Shown: positions 54,097 to 63,458, numbered from the stretch's first letter. The stretch: DNA of 64,000 nucleotides from Chitinophaga ginsengisoli (GCF_003014595.1 NZ_PYGK01000003.1:186001-250000); one strand, 5' to 3'. The notes: generated from the letters alone by a model not told the origin. Program-made: numbers and translations.

Positions 54097-54352
54097 GATT
54101 AATTTTTAAATATCTGAGAACTTATAAGTTGCTGCTAATTCATCCGGTTGCAGTAACAACCAGGCGCCGTCTCCGGCAAAATTTTCCATAATGCTGATCC
54201 TGACAAAGTAATGCACAATCCTGCTTAATAACTCATCCTCCTTTACCACTTTCCTATAGAATATTATCTTCCGGCCAGATGTTGCCGGGCAGGTACACCA
54301 TACAACCTGTGCTTCATGAGTCAGGTTCCTGGTGAATCAGGTGTATAAAAAC

Positions 54353-54360
54353 TATCTTTG
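54353..54360 (+). promoter_or_regulatory. -7 element of the small membrane protein gene
   Basis: TATCTTTG matches TAnnTTTG exactly and lies 8 bases before the ATG at 54368. No clear TTTG 19 bases upstream. Confidence 0.4.
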
Positions 54361-54367
54361 TATTATT

Positions 54368-54541
54368 ATGAAAAGCATCTGGCAACAAATATTACGCTAC
54401 CTCTACATAGGTAAAAAAGATCCCTCGGCACCTAAATCCCGTTATGTGGCTATGATGCACGGTATGAACCGGATCTCCATCATTATATTCCTGATCGCAT
54501 TGATAATAATGATGGTAAAACTATTTACCCGTCATCATTAA
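54368..54541 (+). CDS. Small membrane protein (57 residues)
   Basis: MKSIWQQILRYLYIGKKDPS start, a conserved-looking charged middle (APKSRYVAMMHGMNRIS) and one C-terminal hydrophobic helix (IIIFLIALIIMMVKLF). An exact -7 element 8 bases upstream supports this start over the open frame from 54332. From memory it resembles a short Bacteroidota family (DUF6728-like); I cannot verify this. It is a lone plus-strand gene between the fucosidase and lpxB. Function unknown. Confidence 0.65.
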   Translation: MKSIWQQILRYLYIGKKDPSAPKSRYVAMMHGMNRISIIIFLIALIIMMVKLFTRHH

Positions 54542-54578
54542 GCAGCTATTAGCCGGTATAATCATTTGCTGTTTTTCA

Positions 54579-55688
54579 TCACGCCTGCTTAGTGGCTTCT
54601 TCATAGACCACTTCCGCGGTCCGGCGACTGGCATCCTTTTCACCCAGTTTTGCCCACAGGGCTGCATAGTCGGCCTTGATGCGGTTACGCACCGTGGCAT
54701 CTTTCAGTAATAAAGTCAGTTCCTTCAGCAGATTTTCTTCATTCAGATCATGCTGGATCAATTCCTTTACAACAGGTTTATCCATCACTAAGTTGACCAG
54801 TGCGATATATTTTACCTTGATCAGTCTTTTGGCAAAGAAATAAGAGATGGCACTGCCCTTGTAACAAACCACTTCAGGTACTCCGAATAGGGCAGTTTCC
54901 AGGGTAGCAGTTCCGGATGTAACCAGCGCTGCTTCTGCCTGGCGTAACAGGTTATATGTTTGTCCTTTGACGGTGGAAACGTTGGGGTGCGCTCCCGTTA
55001 GTCCTGCAATGAAATCATCATCAAGGCTTGGCGCCTGGGCTACAATGAACTGATGATCGGGGAAATGTCTGGCCATTGTGAGCATGATCGGCAATTTGAC
55101 GCTCACTTCCTGTTTACGGCTTCCCGGCAAGATGGCGATAATGGGTTTATCTGACAACGGTTTATCAACGGGCTTCTCTTTCGCCTCTTTTATTACCTGG
55201 ATAAGTGGATGCCCTACATATTCCACTTCATACTCCCACTTTTTATAAAAGTCCTGTTCAAAGGGCAGGATACAAAGCATTTTGTCAACGCTCCGTTTGA
55301 TCTTCTTCACACGATTCTCTTTCCAGGCCCATACCTGTGGAGAGATATAAAATACAATTTTATACCCCAATGGTTTAGCCCATTCTGCTATACGCAGGTT
55401 AAAACCTGCATAGTCGATCAACACCAACACATCCGGCTGATACTGCTGGATATCCTTTTTACAGAAATCCATATTCTTCAGTACTGTACGGATGTTCATC
55501 ACCACTTCAATGAAACCCATGAAAGCAAGGTCCTTATAATGCTTTACCAGCGTACCTCCCGCCTGTTGCATCATATCGCCACCCCAGCAACGGATATCCG
55601 CTGCAGTGTCCAGTTGTTTCAATTGTTTGATCAGATTGCTGCCATGGAGATCACCGGAAGCTTCACCGGCGATGATGTAATACTTCAT
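54579..55688 (-). CDS. lpxB: Lipid-A-disaccharide synthase
   Basis: GT19 glycosyltransferase that condenses UDP-diacylglucosamine with lipid X, a membrane-associated step of lipid A synthesis; 369 residues. Typical segments are MKYYIIAGEASGDLHGSNLI, FYISPQVWAWKENRVKKIKRSVDKMLCILPFE, YEVEYVGHPLIQ, IAILPGSRKQEV and ALVTSGTATLETALFGVPEVVCYKG. It is the third gene of a unit with surE and a small membrane protein. Its presence shows a Gram-negative outer membrane with lipid A. Confidence 0.96.
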   Translation of the reverse strand: MKYYIIAGEASGDLHGSNLIKQLKQLDTAADIRCWGGDMMQQAGGTLVKHYKDLAFMGFIEVVMNIRTVLKNMDFCKKDIQQYQPDVLVLIDYAGFNLRIAEWAKPLGYKIVFYISPQVWAWKENRVKKIKRSVDKMLCILPFEQDFYKKWEYEVEYVGHPLIQVIKEAKEKPVDKPLSDKPIIAILPGSRKQEVSVKLPIMLTMARHFPDHQFIVAQAPSLDDDFIAGLTGAHPNVSTVKGQTYNLLRQAEAALVTSGTATLETALFGVPEVVCYKGSAISYFFAKRLIKVKYIALVNLVMDKPVVKELIQHDLNEENLLKELTLLLKDATVRNRIKADYAALWAKLGEKDASRRTAEVVYEEATKQA

Positions 55689-55767
55689 AGGGCAAATATA
55701 GCTTAGGAATCAGGAATTCAACACCCGTAAATAACAGACCGTGTATTATTCCTGATCCTCAATGGGC

Positions 55768-56070
55768 TTATCCGTGTAATAACTTCAGGAAGATGATAGT
55801 GATAGCATAGAGCATGGTCACCAGGAAGATTCCCTTTGCAGTAATGTCTTTACGGCTGCTGGTATAAAAATAGAATACCAGTCCGTTCAACAGGAGACAG
55901 ATGCTGATCAGTTTAGGCAGCATCTGGCGATTGCCCATGATAAGGGTAATGAATTCACTCAGGGATTTATCCCTGGGCATGAATACCAGCAGGTAGTACA
56001 GGAAGAAGGCGATCACTGGTGTAAATATACCCAGTACGATGCCTAGTGGGAGATTATCTCGTTTTAACAT
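55768..56070 (-). CDS. Small membrane protein between surE and lpxB
   Basis: 100 residues with three hydrophobic segments (LGIVLGIFTPVIAFFLYYLLVF, LPKLISICLLLNGLVFYFY, GIFLVTMLYAITIIFLKLL). The loop has charged residues (PRDKSLSEFITLIMGNRQ, TSSRKDITAKG). I do not recognise a named family. Its position within the surE-lpxB unit, 31 bases after surE, is its only functional hint. Confidence 0.75.
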   Translation of the reverse strand: MLKRDNLPLGIVLGIFTPVIAFFLYYLLVFMPRDKSLSEFITLIMGNRQMLPKLISICLLLNGLVFYFYTSSRKDITAKGIFLVTMLYAITIIFLKLLHG

Positions 56071-56101
56071 AGTAGGTTTTGATAATGTGCGTTTACACGC
56101 A

Positions 56102-56881
56102 TCAGAGATTCCAGTCGTTCTCTATCTTCTTCTTCAGCTTATAATTCGTCAGGTCAAACTGTACCGGTACAAGTGAAGCGTAGTTATTGGCCAATGCATA
56201 TACGTCTGTATCCTCTCCGTTGTCGCGGTTCGTGAATTCGCCTGTAAGCCAGTAGTATTTTTTACCACGCGGATCACGGCGTTCATCAAACGCTTCCACC
56301 CATTTTGCATCTGCCTGACGGCATATTCTGAGTCCTTTGTAATCTTCTTTTTTTACTACCGGTATATTCACATTGAACAGTGTTCCATCCGGCAGTTCAG
56401 ATTCCAGCATCTTTTTCGCTACTGTGTGAGCCACCTCCTTACATAAGGAGAAGTCGGCACCGAAACTGTAATCCAGGTAGGAGAACCCTACTGATGGTAC
56501 GCCTTCTATCGCAGCTTCCATTGCGGCAGACATTGTACCGGAATAGATCACATTGATGGAATGGTTGGCGCCATGGTTAATCCCGCTTACGCAAATATCC
56601 GGCAGTCGATGCAGGATCTTATCGCGGGCCAGTTTCACACAATCCACCGGCGTTCCGGAACATTGCCAGGCTTCAATGCCTTCAAAAATGTCCACCGGGT
56701 CCAGCCGCAGCGGCACTCCGATAGTGATGGCGTGCCCTTTACCCGATTGCGGGCTATCCGGCGCTACCACTACTACTTTACCCAGCGGGCTTACCGCTTC
56801 TATCAGGGCCCTGATACCCGGGGCCGTTACGCCATCATCATTCGTAACAAGTATGATCTTTTCCTGCTCTTTTCCCTTCAC
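56102..56881 (-). CDS. surE: 5'/3'-nucleotidase SurE
   Basis: Metal-dependent nucleoside monophosphate phosphatase, 259 residues. The metal site is at D15-D16 (VTNDDGVTAPG), with the serine in PDSPQSGKGHAITI and the asparagine in ICVSGINHGANHS; GTPVDCVKLAR and YSGTMSAAMEAAIEG complete the signature. The start codon is a GTG at 56881; no ATG is available before the first motif. A promoter (56907-56937) lies 25 bases upstream. It heads the unit with the small membrane protein and lpxB. Confidence 0.95.
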   Translation of the reverse strand: MKGKEQEKIILVTNDDGVTAPGIRALIEAVSPLGKVVVVAPDSPQSGKGHAITIGVPLRLDPVDIFEGIEAWQCSGTPVDCVKLARDKILHRLPDICVSGINHGANHSINVIYSGTMSAAMEAAIEGVPSVGFSYLDYSFGADFSLCKEVAHTVAKKMLESELPDGTLFNVNIPVVKKEDYKGLRICRQADAKWVEAFDERRDPRGKKYYWLTGEFTNRDNGEDTDVYALANNYASLVPVQFDLTNYKLKKKIENDWNL

Positions 56882-56906
56882 AAACGTTGCTGTTTACTTT
56901 TCGAAA

Positions 56907-56937
56907 CAAATTTAATATTCTTAACCGATAGTCCATA
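56907..56937 (-). promoter_or_regulatory. Promoter of the surE-lpxB unit
   Basis: On the minus strand TATG (56937-56934, one mismatch), a 19-base spacer and TAAATTTG (56914-56907, exact -7). The GTG start of surE follows 25 bases later. Confidence 0.5.
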
Positions 56938-56975
56938 ACGCAGGGTCATGTAATAATGCGTAACGAACTAATAAC

Positions 56976-57020
56976 GTAAAAGATAGGAGAAACATTACGA
57001 CGCTTCGCCCTATCTTTTAC
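56976..57020. terminator. Long perfect inverted repeat after the ABC permease gene
   Basis: Twelve-bp perfect arms GTAAAAGATAGG (56976-56987) and CCTATCTTTTAC (57009-57020) with a 21-base loop, between the permease stop at 57048 and the surE promoter. No T run follows, so it may be a weak terminator or processing site. Confidence 0.5.
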
Positions 57021-57047
57021 AAATAACATATAATTAACGTGCCATAT

Positions 57048-57845
57048 TTACAGGTCTGAGCGGAGCATCTTCCTGAATACCCCCCATACTATCAGTACAA
57101 TATAGATAATCAGTACTGCCAGATACACCTCATTATCATAAGGGCCCTTGTAATTAGGATCTGCCAGTTTCTCCACTTTTTCAAGCACGGGGAATGGTAG
57201 TAGCTCGTCTCCTGCCTGCAGGGGGAATAAGCCGCCAAGGTTGCCCAAATAGCGTTTTGCGATAAAGACCAGGAGTTGTTCCAGGAACATCACATAACCC
57301 ACAAACAAAATGATGGCCAGCCCGGTACGTTTTACCAGCATTGCCAGCAAGAGGGCCAGTAACAGCATTACTATTATCTGCAACAGATAATAGAACAGGT
57401 AATGGCAGTTTTCAAAGCTGAAAGGGGTATTTCCATATATACCACCGAAGATGAGCACCGCAATCAGGGAGGTCAGGAAGGCTACCAGCGCCAGGCTCAC
57501 TACCCAGAACAGCTTTGAGAGCACAAAGTCCCTTCGTTCCCAGCCATCAATTATATTCTGACGGTGGGTCTTATAGGTAAATTCATTGGTTACCAATGTG
57601 ATCAGCAACAGGCCGAAAATACCGGAGGTATATGAGCCGATACTCGCTACCGTCTGCCAGACCAGTGGGAAATCATATACGGATGCTCCCAGCAGTTTCT
57701 GGGCATCCTTGGGAATTCTTTTGACGAAGATATCGTGAATAATAAAGTTGGGCGCCAGCACAGACAGCAGGCTCAGGATGATAAACACCCAGAAAGTACG
57801 GTAGTTCTTTACCTTCAGCCATTCTATTTTAATGATTTGCAGCAT
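57048..57845 (-). CDS. ABC transporter permease
   Basis: 265 residues with about six hydrophobic segments, of the ABC-2 type: an N-terminal cytoplasmic start (MLQIIKIEWLKVKNYRTFWVF), a large periplasmic loop with NFIIHDIFVKRIPKDAQKLL, and LLITLVTNEFTYKTHRQNIIDGWERRDFVLSKL, which resembles permeases of the bacitracin/nisin-type and gliding-type exporters. It follows the ATPase gene after 18 bases. The substrate is unknown. Confidence 0.87.
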   Translation of the reverse strand: MLQIIKIEWLKVKNYRTFWVFIILSLLSVLAPNFIIHDIFVKRIPKDAQKLLGASVYDFPLVWQTVASIGSYTSGIFGLLLITLVTNEFTYKTHRQNIIDGWERRDFVLSKLFWVVSLALVAFLTSLIAVLIFGGIYGNTPFSFENCHYLFYYLLQIIVMLLLALLLAMLVKRTGLAIILFVGYVMFLEQLLVFIAKRYLGNLGGLFPLQAGDELLPFPVLEKVEKLADPNYKGPYDNEVYLAVLIIYIVLIVWGVFRKMLRSDL

Positions 57846-57863
57846 ATGTACGGTACAGGGGGA

Positions 57864-58757
57864 TTAGTTATTGGTTAATTCCAGGAATGCAGTTTCCAGG
57901 CTCTTCCTGCTCATCTGCAGATGACTGAGCCAGACGCCCTGCTGGGCGCACCAGCTATTGAGTGTAGCCGGATCCATTGCATCTTTGAATGTCACCTGCA
58001 GCAGACCGTCTCCCGCAGGCAAAAGCTGTACGAAAGCAGGGTGTTGCTGTATCAACTGCGCCAGTGCACGATTGTCTGCGCTGCCTATCTCGATAAAATT
58101 ATCCCTTGCCACCACCACATTTACCGGTCCGGAGCCCAGCAATTGCCCTTTTCGCAGGATGGCCACATGGGTACACACCTTTTCCACTTCATCCAGCAGG
58201 TGACTGGCCATAATGATGGTCTTGCCTGAATGCGCCAGCTGGCGGATCAGGTTCCTGACCTCTGCAATTCCTACCGGGTCCAGTCCGTTGGCCGGTTCAT
58301 CCAGTATCAGCACCTGCGGGTCTCCCAGCAGGGCTGCTGCTATGGCGAGGCGTTGCTTCATACCCAGGGAATAGGTCTTAAAGGCTGAATGCTGACGGGC
58401 CGTTAGTCCGGCTAGTTCCAGCACCCTGGGAATATCTGCTTCGCTTTGTTGTTTGATATTAGCCACTATCTGCAGGTTACGATAGCCGGAGAGATAATGG
58501 TAAAAGTTGGGCGTCTCCAGCAGGGTACCGATCTTCCGCCGTTGCAGGGCAGAAGGCGACTCATCCATCAGGGTAAAGGAACCGGTATCTGCTTTCAGCA
58601 CGTCGGTAACAATACCCAGCAGAGTGGTCTTCCCGCTCCCATTGGGGCCCAGGATGCCGAATACACAATTCGTGGGAATATCAAATGATACTCCTGACAA
58701 TGCCTGTACGGCACCGTATCTTTTTGAAATGTTCTGTAGGGAAAGAATAGTTGACAT
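57864..58757 (-). CDS. ABC transporter ATP-binding protein
   Basis: 297 residues. Walker A is GPNGSGKTT (37-45), the signature is YSLGMKQRLAIAAALLG, Walker B is VLILDEPANGLDPVG, and the switch histidine is in IIMASHLLDEVE. The C-terminal 80 residues form an accessory domain of the type seen in drug and lantibiotic exporters (DNFIEIGSADNRALAQLIQQ). Partner of the permease encoded next. It starts 9 bases after the FadN-type gene, so the three genes appear co-transcribed. Confidence 0.93.
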   Translation of the reverse strand: MSTILSLQNISKRYGAVQALSGVSFDIPTNCVFGILGPNGSGKTTLLGIVTDVLKADTGSFTLMDESPSALQRRKIGTLLETPNFYHYLSGYRNLQIVANIKQQSEADIPRVLELAGLTARQHSAFKTYSLGMKQRLAIAAALLGDPQVLILDEPANGLDPVGIAEVRNLIRQLAHSGKTIIMASHLLDEVEKVCTHVAILRKGQLLGSGPVNVVVARDNFIEIGSADNRALAQLIQQHPAFVQLLPAGDGLLQVTFKDAMDPATLNSWCAQQGVWLSHLQMSRKSLETAFLELTNN

Positions 58758-58766
58758 TAAGACGGA

Positions 58767-61166
58767 TTAGTTTCTGATTGGTTTCCCGGTTTTGATCACA
58801 CTCTGCAGTCTTTCCAGTGTTTTGCGCTCTCCTGTCAGGCTGAGGAAGGCTTCCCTCTCCAGGTCCAGCAGGTATTGTTCGCTTACCAAAGACGCTTCTG
58901 ACAGATCGCCGCCGCTCATCACATAGGCCAGTTTGCCGGCAATCTTTGCATCATGCTCTGAAATATAGTTGGAGAACCGCATGCTGTGGATGCCTGTCAG
59001 CATCATACCCAGGGCAGTGCGACCCAGTACTTTTATGTCTTTTCTTTCCACAGGACGGGTATATCCTTCGTCTGCCATCTGCAATATACTGCGCTTAGCA
59101 TCAGCGATCAGGCGGCTCTGGTTCATAGTGATCTCATCATGTCCCTTCCGCAGGATGCCCAGGTCGAATGCCTCATGAGCAGACGTACTTACTTTCGCCA
59201 TGGCGATGGTCATAAACCTGTCTTTCAGTGGTTCCTCTTCAATACGGCCTTCTTTGAATTCATCGCTGGCGCGCAATGCCATTTCCTTGGTACCACCGCC
59301 ACCAGGTATGAGGCCCACACCCAGTTCCACCAGGCCGATGTAGGATTCTGCTGCAGCCTGTACTTTATCTGCATGCAGGCACATTTCACATCCTCCGCCC
59401 AATGTCAATGCATGGGGTGCTACTATTACCGGAATGGAAGAATAACGAAGGCGCATGGTGGTCTTCTGGAACATCCGCACGGCCATATCCAGTTCATCAT
59501 ACTCCTGTTCTGCCGCAAACATAAAGATCATTCCCACATTGGCGCCTGCAGAGAAGTTGGCGCCTTCATTGGCAAGGATCAATCCGCGGAAATCTTTTTC
59601 TGCCCTGTCAATGGCTTTGTTCACACCTTCCAGCACTTCACCGCCGATGGTATTCATCTTCGTTTTCCAGTCGAGCGCTACTACCCCATCACCGATGTCA
59701 TACAGGTTGCAGGCGCTGTTCTTCCAGACAACATTGCCGGACAGATTCTCCAGGATAACGAATGTATCTGCACCAGGCAGCAGTTTATAAACATGTGTCT
59801 TAACGTCGTAGTAATACCGCTTTCCGTTCTCCACTTTGTAGAAGCTTTTAACTCCTTTTTCCAGCATTTCCTTCACCCATGGCGCCACGGTCAGTCCTTT
59901 GGCTTCTATTGCCTTAATGCCTTTTTCAACACCCACTACATCCCATGATTCAAAAGGTCCTATTTCCCAGCCAAAGCCTGCCTTCATTGCATCATCCACT
60001 TTGTAGATGTCGTCTGCTATTTCAGGAATACGATGAGAGATATAAGAGAACAGATGTGCATGGAACTGCTGATAGAATTCTCCTGCTTTATCGCCAGCAC
60101 TATACAGTGCCACGAGCCGCTGCTTCAGGTCTTCTACCTGTTTGGCAGCTTCTATGCTGGCAAATTTGGATTTCTGCCGCGGGCCATATTCCATGGTTTC
60201 CAGGTTCAGCGTCAGGATCTCCTTACCGCCTTCTCCTTTTGTCTTTTTATAGAAGCCCTGCCCTGTTTTATCGCCCAGCCATTTATTTTCCACCACCTTC
60301 TGCAGGAACGGCGGAATTACAAAAATATCCCTGGCTTCGTCCTGCGGACAATTATCAGCTACACCTTTCGCCACTTTCACCAGCGTATCAATTCCTACCA
60401 CATCGGCTGTACGGAAAGTAGCTGATTTAGGTCTTCCGATCACCGGTCCTGTCAGCGTGTCTATCTCATCGATATTCAGCTTCATTTCCTGCATGATATG
60501 GAAGATGGCCATGATGGAATACACCCCTACCCTGTTGGCAATAAATGCCGGTGTATCCTTACAAAGCACGGTTGTTTTACCCAGGTAGAGATCTCCATAG
60601 TTCATCAGGAAGTCTACTATCTCAGGGTCGGTATATGGTGTAGGAATTATTTCCAGTAAGCGCAGATAACGGGGAGGGTTAAAGAAGTGTGTACCGCAGA
60701 AATGTTTCTTAAAATCATCACTACGGCCTTCTGCCATCAGATGGATGGGAATACCCGAGGTATTGGAAGTGATCAGTGTACCGGGTTTGCGGTATTTTTC
60801 CACTTCCGAGAATATTGACTTTTTGATATCCAGGTTTTCTACCACTACTTCAATGATCCAGTCATAGTTGGCAATTTCCTTCATATCATCCGTAAAGTTG
60901 CCGGTACGGATCAGCTTTACCACATCCTTTGTGTACACGGGAGATGGGTTCGCCTTCAGGGCGGACTGTAATGCTTCGTTTACGATGCGGTTTTTTACCG
61001 CTTTACTGTCCAGCGACAGTCCTTTAGCTTTTTCTGCATCAGTTAACTCTTTAGGGGCAATATCCAGCAACAACACCTGTACTCCGACTCCTGCAAAATG
61101 AGCTGCTATACGTGAACCCATTACTCCTGAACCTAAAACGGCCACCTTGTTGATGTGTCTTTTCAT
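58767..61166 (-). CDS. fadN: 3-hydroxyacyl-CoA dehydrogenase / enoyl-CoA hydratase (FadN type)
   Basis: Bifunctional beta-oxidation enzyme, 799 residues. The NAD-binding domain comes first (VAVLGSGVMGSRIAAHFAGVG, GSGVMG at 12-17), with the dehydrogenase segments VVENLDIKKSIFSEVE, TSNTSGIPI and CGTHFFNPPRYLRLLEIIP. The C-terminal helical domain of the dehydrogenase follows. The hydratase/isomerase domain begins about residue 500 (LDWKTKMNTIGGEVLEGV) with ANEGANFSAGANVGM and LVELGVGLIPGGGGTKEMAL. This order is the reverse of E. coli FadB and matches Bacillus FadN. No thiolase or acyl-CoA dehydrogenase gene is adjacent in the window. Confidence 0.93.
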   Translation of the reverse strand: MKRHINKVAVLGSGVMGSRIAAHFAGVGVQVLLLDIAPKELTDAEKAKGLSLDSKAVKNRIVNEALQSALKANPSPVYTKDVVKLIRTGNFTDDMKEIANYDWIIEVVVENLDIKKSIFSEVEKYRKPGTLITSNTSGIPIHLMAEGRSDDFKKHFCGTHFFNPPRYLRLLEIIPTPYTDPEIVDFLMNYGDLYLGKTTVLCKDTPAFIANRVGVYSIMAIFHIMQEMKLNIDEIDTLTGPVIGRPKSATFRTADVVGIDTLVKVAKGVADNCPQDEARDIFVIPPFLQKVVENKWLGDKTGQGFYKKTKGEGGKEILTLNLETMEYGPRQKSKFASIEAAKQVEDLKQRLVALYSAGDKAGEFYQQFHAHLFSYISHRIPEIADDIYKVDDAMKAGFGWEIGPFESWDVVGVEKGIKAIEAKGLTVAPWVKEMLEKGVKSFYKVENGKRYYYDVKTHVYKLLPGADTFVILENLSGNVVWKNSACNLYDIGDGVVALDWKTKMNTIGGEVLEGVNKAIDRAEKDFRGLILANEGANFSAGANVGMIFMFAAEQEYDELDMAVRMFQKTTMRLRYSSIPVIVAPHALTLGGGCEMCLHADKVQAAAESYIGLVELGVGLIPGGGGTKEMALRASDEFKEGRIEEEPLKDRFMTIAMAKVSTSAHEAFDLGILRKGHDEITMNQSRLIADAKRSILQMADEGYTRPVERKDIKVLGRTALGMMLTGIHSMRFSNYISEHDAKIAGKLAYVMSGGDLSEASLVSEQYLLDLEREAFLSLTGERKTLERLQSVIKTGKPIRN

Positions 61167-61206
61167 AGAACGCGTTTTGTAAGCTACAAGCGCTGAGGCA
61201 TTGTAG

Positions 61207-61240
61207 TGAGTCTTTATGTTAATTGAGTCTTTATGTTAAT
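61207..61240. repeat. Perfect 17-bp tandem duplication upstream of the FadN-type gene
   Basis: TGAGTCTTTATGTTAAT occurs twice without a gap or mismatch at 61207-61223 and 61224-61240. It lies 41-74 bases before the start codon on the minus strand, in the probable promoter region. Confidence 0.85.
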
Positions 61241-61292
61241 ATCGATAAATGAATATATGATTTTTTGGGAGACTTGTGGCAAAAGGAAGAAA

Positions 61293-61330
61293 AAAACGAA
61301 CAGGCCGTCTCCGATAGCGGGACGACCTGT
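61293..61330 (-). terminator. Intrinsic terminator of the PepSY gene
   Basis: Ten-base arms ACAGGCCGTC / GACGACCTGT (61300-61309 with 61321-61330) with one mismatch; the loop can pair further (CCG/CGG). On the minus strand TTCGTTTTTTTC follows. It lies 24 bases after the stop at 61355. Confidence 0.8.
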
Positions 61331-61354
61331 GAAACAATATAATGGTGTACTTAC

Positions 61355-62581
61355 TTAAACTGCCTGAAATGCCTTCGCTGTCGGTTGCTTCTTGCCAACG
61401 CTCTTTTTCCCTTTCCTTTTACGTCCAAGCCACACCAGGAAACCGGTGACCGGTAAACTTGCGCCGATCAGCGCGCCAAAGAAAGCCAGGATCTTGCCGG
61501 GTAGTCCCAGTATGGAACCTACGTGAATGTCGTAGTTCATCTTACGTAGTTTAGTCCCAAAGCCAGCTTCCTGGAAACTGATTTCAAATACTTTGTCACC
61601 TTTGAGCTGCTGTGCGGTATGTTGATCGAAGGCATAACTCCTGTTATTATAAAACTTGCCGGTGGTAGGATAGATCGTGATGTTGATGGCAGCTTTCGGT
61701 TTGGAGGTATCCGCAAAAGTGTAGTAAAATCCTTCTGCTTCCGGATGTTTACTGAGTACTTTCCCCCATACAAGGTCCATTGCCTGTTCGGGTGTATACA
61801 ACTTACCTGCCTGCAATGAGTCGGACTGCGGTCGTTTGAAATCAGGCAGGGTTTGTCCGGCGGAAGTGACCCAATACAGTCCTTTGCTATACCACTTGAT
61901 GCCGTACACCATGCCTGTCAGCGCCATGGCCAGCACGACCAGCAATGAATAAAAGCCCAACACATTATGCAGGTCATAGTTCACCCTTTTGAAAGAGGCT
62001 TTCCATTTGATCTTAAAACTCTGGTCGCGGGTAGCTTTCGTCCACTTTTGCGGCCACCACAATACCATTCCGGTAATGAGGATGATCACAAAAGTCAGGG
62101 TGCTGTAGTTCACGATAGGACGACCTATTTCAGCAGGCATCCACAGGAAACGGTGACCGTTCAGGATGAAACGGAAAAAGTCTGTCTCTCCGGGTTTGTT
62201 TTCTTTTACACTGATCACCTCACCGGTGTAGGGATGCAAGCGCATCACGGTATTTCCTTTTCTACCCTCCCCCAGGCTCAGGTAAATAGCTGTTCCCTGC
62301 TGATAGGTAGCATATCCAGGTTTTTTACCTGGATATGTCGCTGTGGCTATTGCCTTCACCTGTGAGGGTGTGATCACCGGTTTATCCTGACGGGCGATCA
62401 CTGTTTCGGGTTCCGTTAGTCTCGTAATTTCATCATGAAATACCCATATACAGGCGGTTACGCATACGATGAGCATGACGATACCTGTGATCAGTCCCAG
62501 CCACAGGTGTAGCCAGGCGGATATACGGTAAAAGAGACTACGTTTCTTTTTAACAACTGGTTTCCTGGAAAAGAAATTCAT
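61355..62581 (-). CDS. PepSY-associated transmembrane protein
   Basis: 408 residues. A basic N-terminus is followed by a first helix with HLWLGLITGIVMLIVCVTACIWVFHDEI, then a PepSY-type periplasmic domain (ITPSQVKAIATATYPGKKPGYATYQ, RLHPYTGEVISVKE). FFRFILNGHRFLWMP precedes further helices (VIILITGMVLWWPQKW, DLHNVLGFYSLLVVLAMALTGMVYG), and the last helix ends in a basic tail. These PepSY_TM proteins, with histidines near the helices, are linked to iron uptake in many bacteria and often sit beside TonB-dependent siderophore receptors; none is present here. A -7 (TATTTTTG) lies at 62644-62651. Confidence 0.9.
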   Translation of the reverse strand: MNFFSRKPVVKKKRSLFYRISAWLHLWLGLITGIVMLIVCVTACIWVFHDEITRLTEPETVIARQDKPVITPSQVKAIATATYPGKKPGYATYQQGTAIYLSLGEGRKGNTVMRLHPYTGEVISVKENKPGETDFFRFILNGHRFLWMPAEIGRPIVNYSTLTFVIILITGMVLWWPQKWTKATRDQSFKIKWKASFKRVNYDLHNVLGFYSLLVVLAMALTGMVYGIKWYSKGLYWVTSAGQTLPDFKRPQSDSLQAGKLYTPEQAMDLVWGKVLSKHPEAEGFYYTFADTSKPKAAINITIYPTTGKFYNNRSYAFDQHTAQQLKGDKVFEISFQEAGFGTKLRKMNYDIHVGSILGLPGKILAFFGALIGASLPVTGFLVWLGRKRKGKKSVGKKQPTAKAFQAV

Positions 62582-62643
62582 GTTTATGGTATTGAATGGG
62601 CCAAAATGGATGGACCGGCGTGCTTATTGTTGATAGAATGAGA

Positions 62644-62651
62644 CAAAAATA
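62644..62651 (-). promoter_or_regulatory. -7 element of the PepSY gene
   Basis: TATTTTTG on the minus strand, exact match to TAnnTTTG, 62 bases before the ATG at 62581. A TTTG occurs upstream but 13 bases away, shorter than the usual spacer. Confidence 0.35.
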
Positions 62652-62768
62652 CCTTCTTGTTGTACAAAGGGTTTACGCAATCGGGAAATAATAGCAGCCG
62701 AAAAAAGATCGGATTTGAGCATAGGAAATGTAAAAAGCACTACCTTATAACACGCAAAAGACACAACG

Positions 62769-63458
62769 ATGATTAAACTGGTATTACTCCGTCATGGACA
62801 AAGCGAATGGAATCTCGAGAACCGTTTTACAGGCTGGACAGATGTCGATCTTACAGTAGAAGGCATTGCACAGGCCAGACATGCAGGACAACTATTAAAA
62901 GAGCGTGGCTATTCATTTGATATCGCATTTACGTCTGTATTAAAACGAGCGATTAAAACCCTTGATTTCGCGCTGGAGGAAATGGACCTGTTGTGGATAC
63001 CTGTGCAAAAATCCTGGCGTTTGAACGAGCGTTTTTATGGTGCCTTACAGGGATTAAATAAAGCAGAAGTAGCGGCCCGGTATGGTGAAGAGCAGGTACA
63101 TAAGTGGCGCAGAGATCCGCATGAGCATCCACCTGCGCTGGATAGCGGGGATCCGCGATATCCGGGGAATGACCCCAGGTATAAAGATCTTACTGAGCGG
63201 GAATTGCCGGTAACTGAAAATCTCAGTGAGACGATGAATAGAGTGCTCCCCTATTGGTCGGAGACTATTATGCAGGCTATCAGGAATAACCAGCAAGTGA
63301 TCATTGCCGCACATGGTAATAGCTTGCGTGCATTGATACAATATATAGATCATCTGAGGGATGAGGAAGTGACGCAACTGGATATTCCTACCGGTGTGCC
63401 GTTGGTGTATGAACTGGATGAGGATTTTAATAGTGTGAGGCATTATTATCTGAAGTAA
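62769..63458 (+). CDS. gpmA: 2,3-bisphosphoglycerate-dependent phosphoglycerate mutase
   Basis: Glycolytic enzyme interconverting 3- and 2-phosphoglycerate, 229 residues. The phospho-histidine motif is [18 protein letters not shown] (H9), followed by [34 protein letters not shown] and the second histidine in [17 protein letters not shown]. Length fits the dPGM family. A near-consensus promoter (TTTG at 62714, TACCTTAT at 62741) lies upstream, with a 23-base spacer that is too long to be convincing. Confidence 0.96.
   Translation: MIKLVLLRHGQSEWNLENRFTGWTDVDLTVEGIAQARHAGQLLKERGYSFDIAFTSVLKRAIKTLDFALEEMDLLWIPVQKSWRLNERFYGALQGLNKAEVAARYGEEQVHKWRRDPHEHPPALDSGDPRYPGNDPRYKDLTERELPVTENLSETMNRVLPYWSETIMQAIRNNQQVIIAAHGNSLRALIQYIDHLRDEEVTQLDIPTGVPLVYELDEDFNSVRHYYLK

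Noticed and set aside
58986..59948. A 320-codon open frame on the plus strand opposite the FadN-type gene
   Set aside because: It lies wholly within a strongly conserved gene in the other direction, shows no domain and has Cys/His/Phe-rich composition typical of an antisense shadow.
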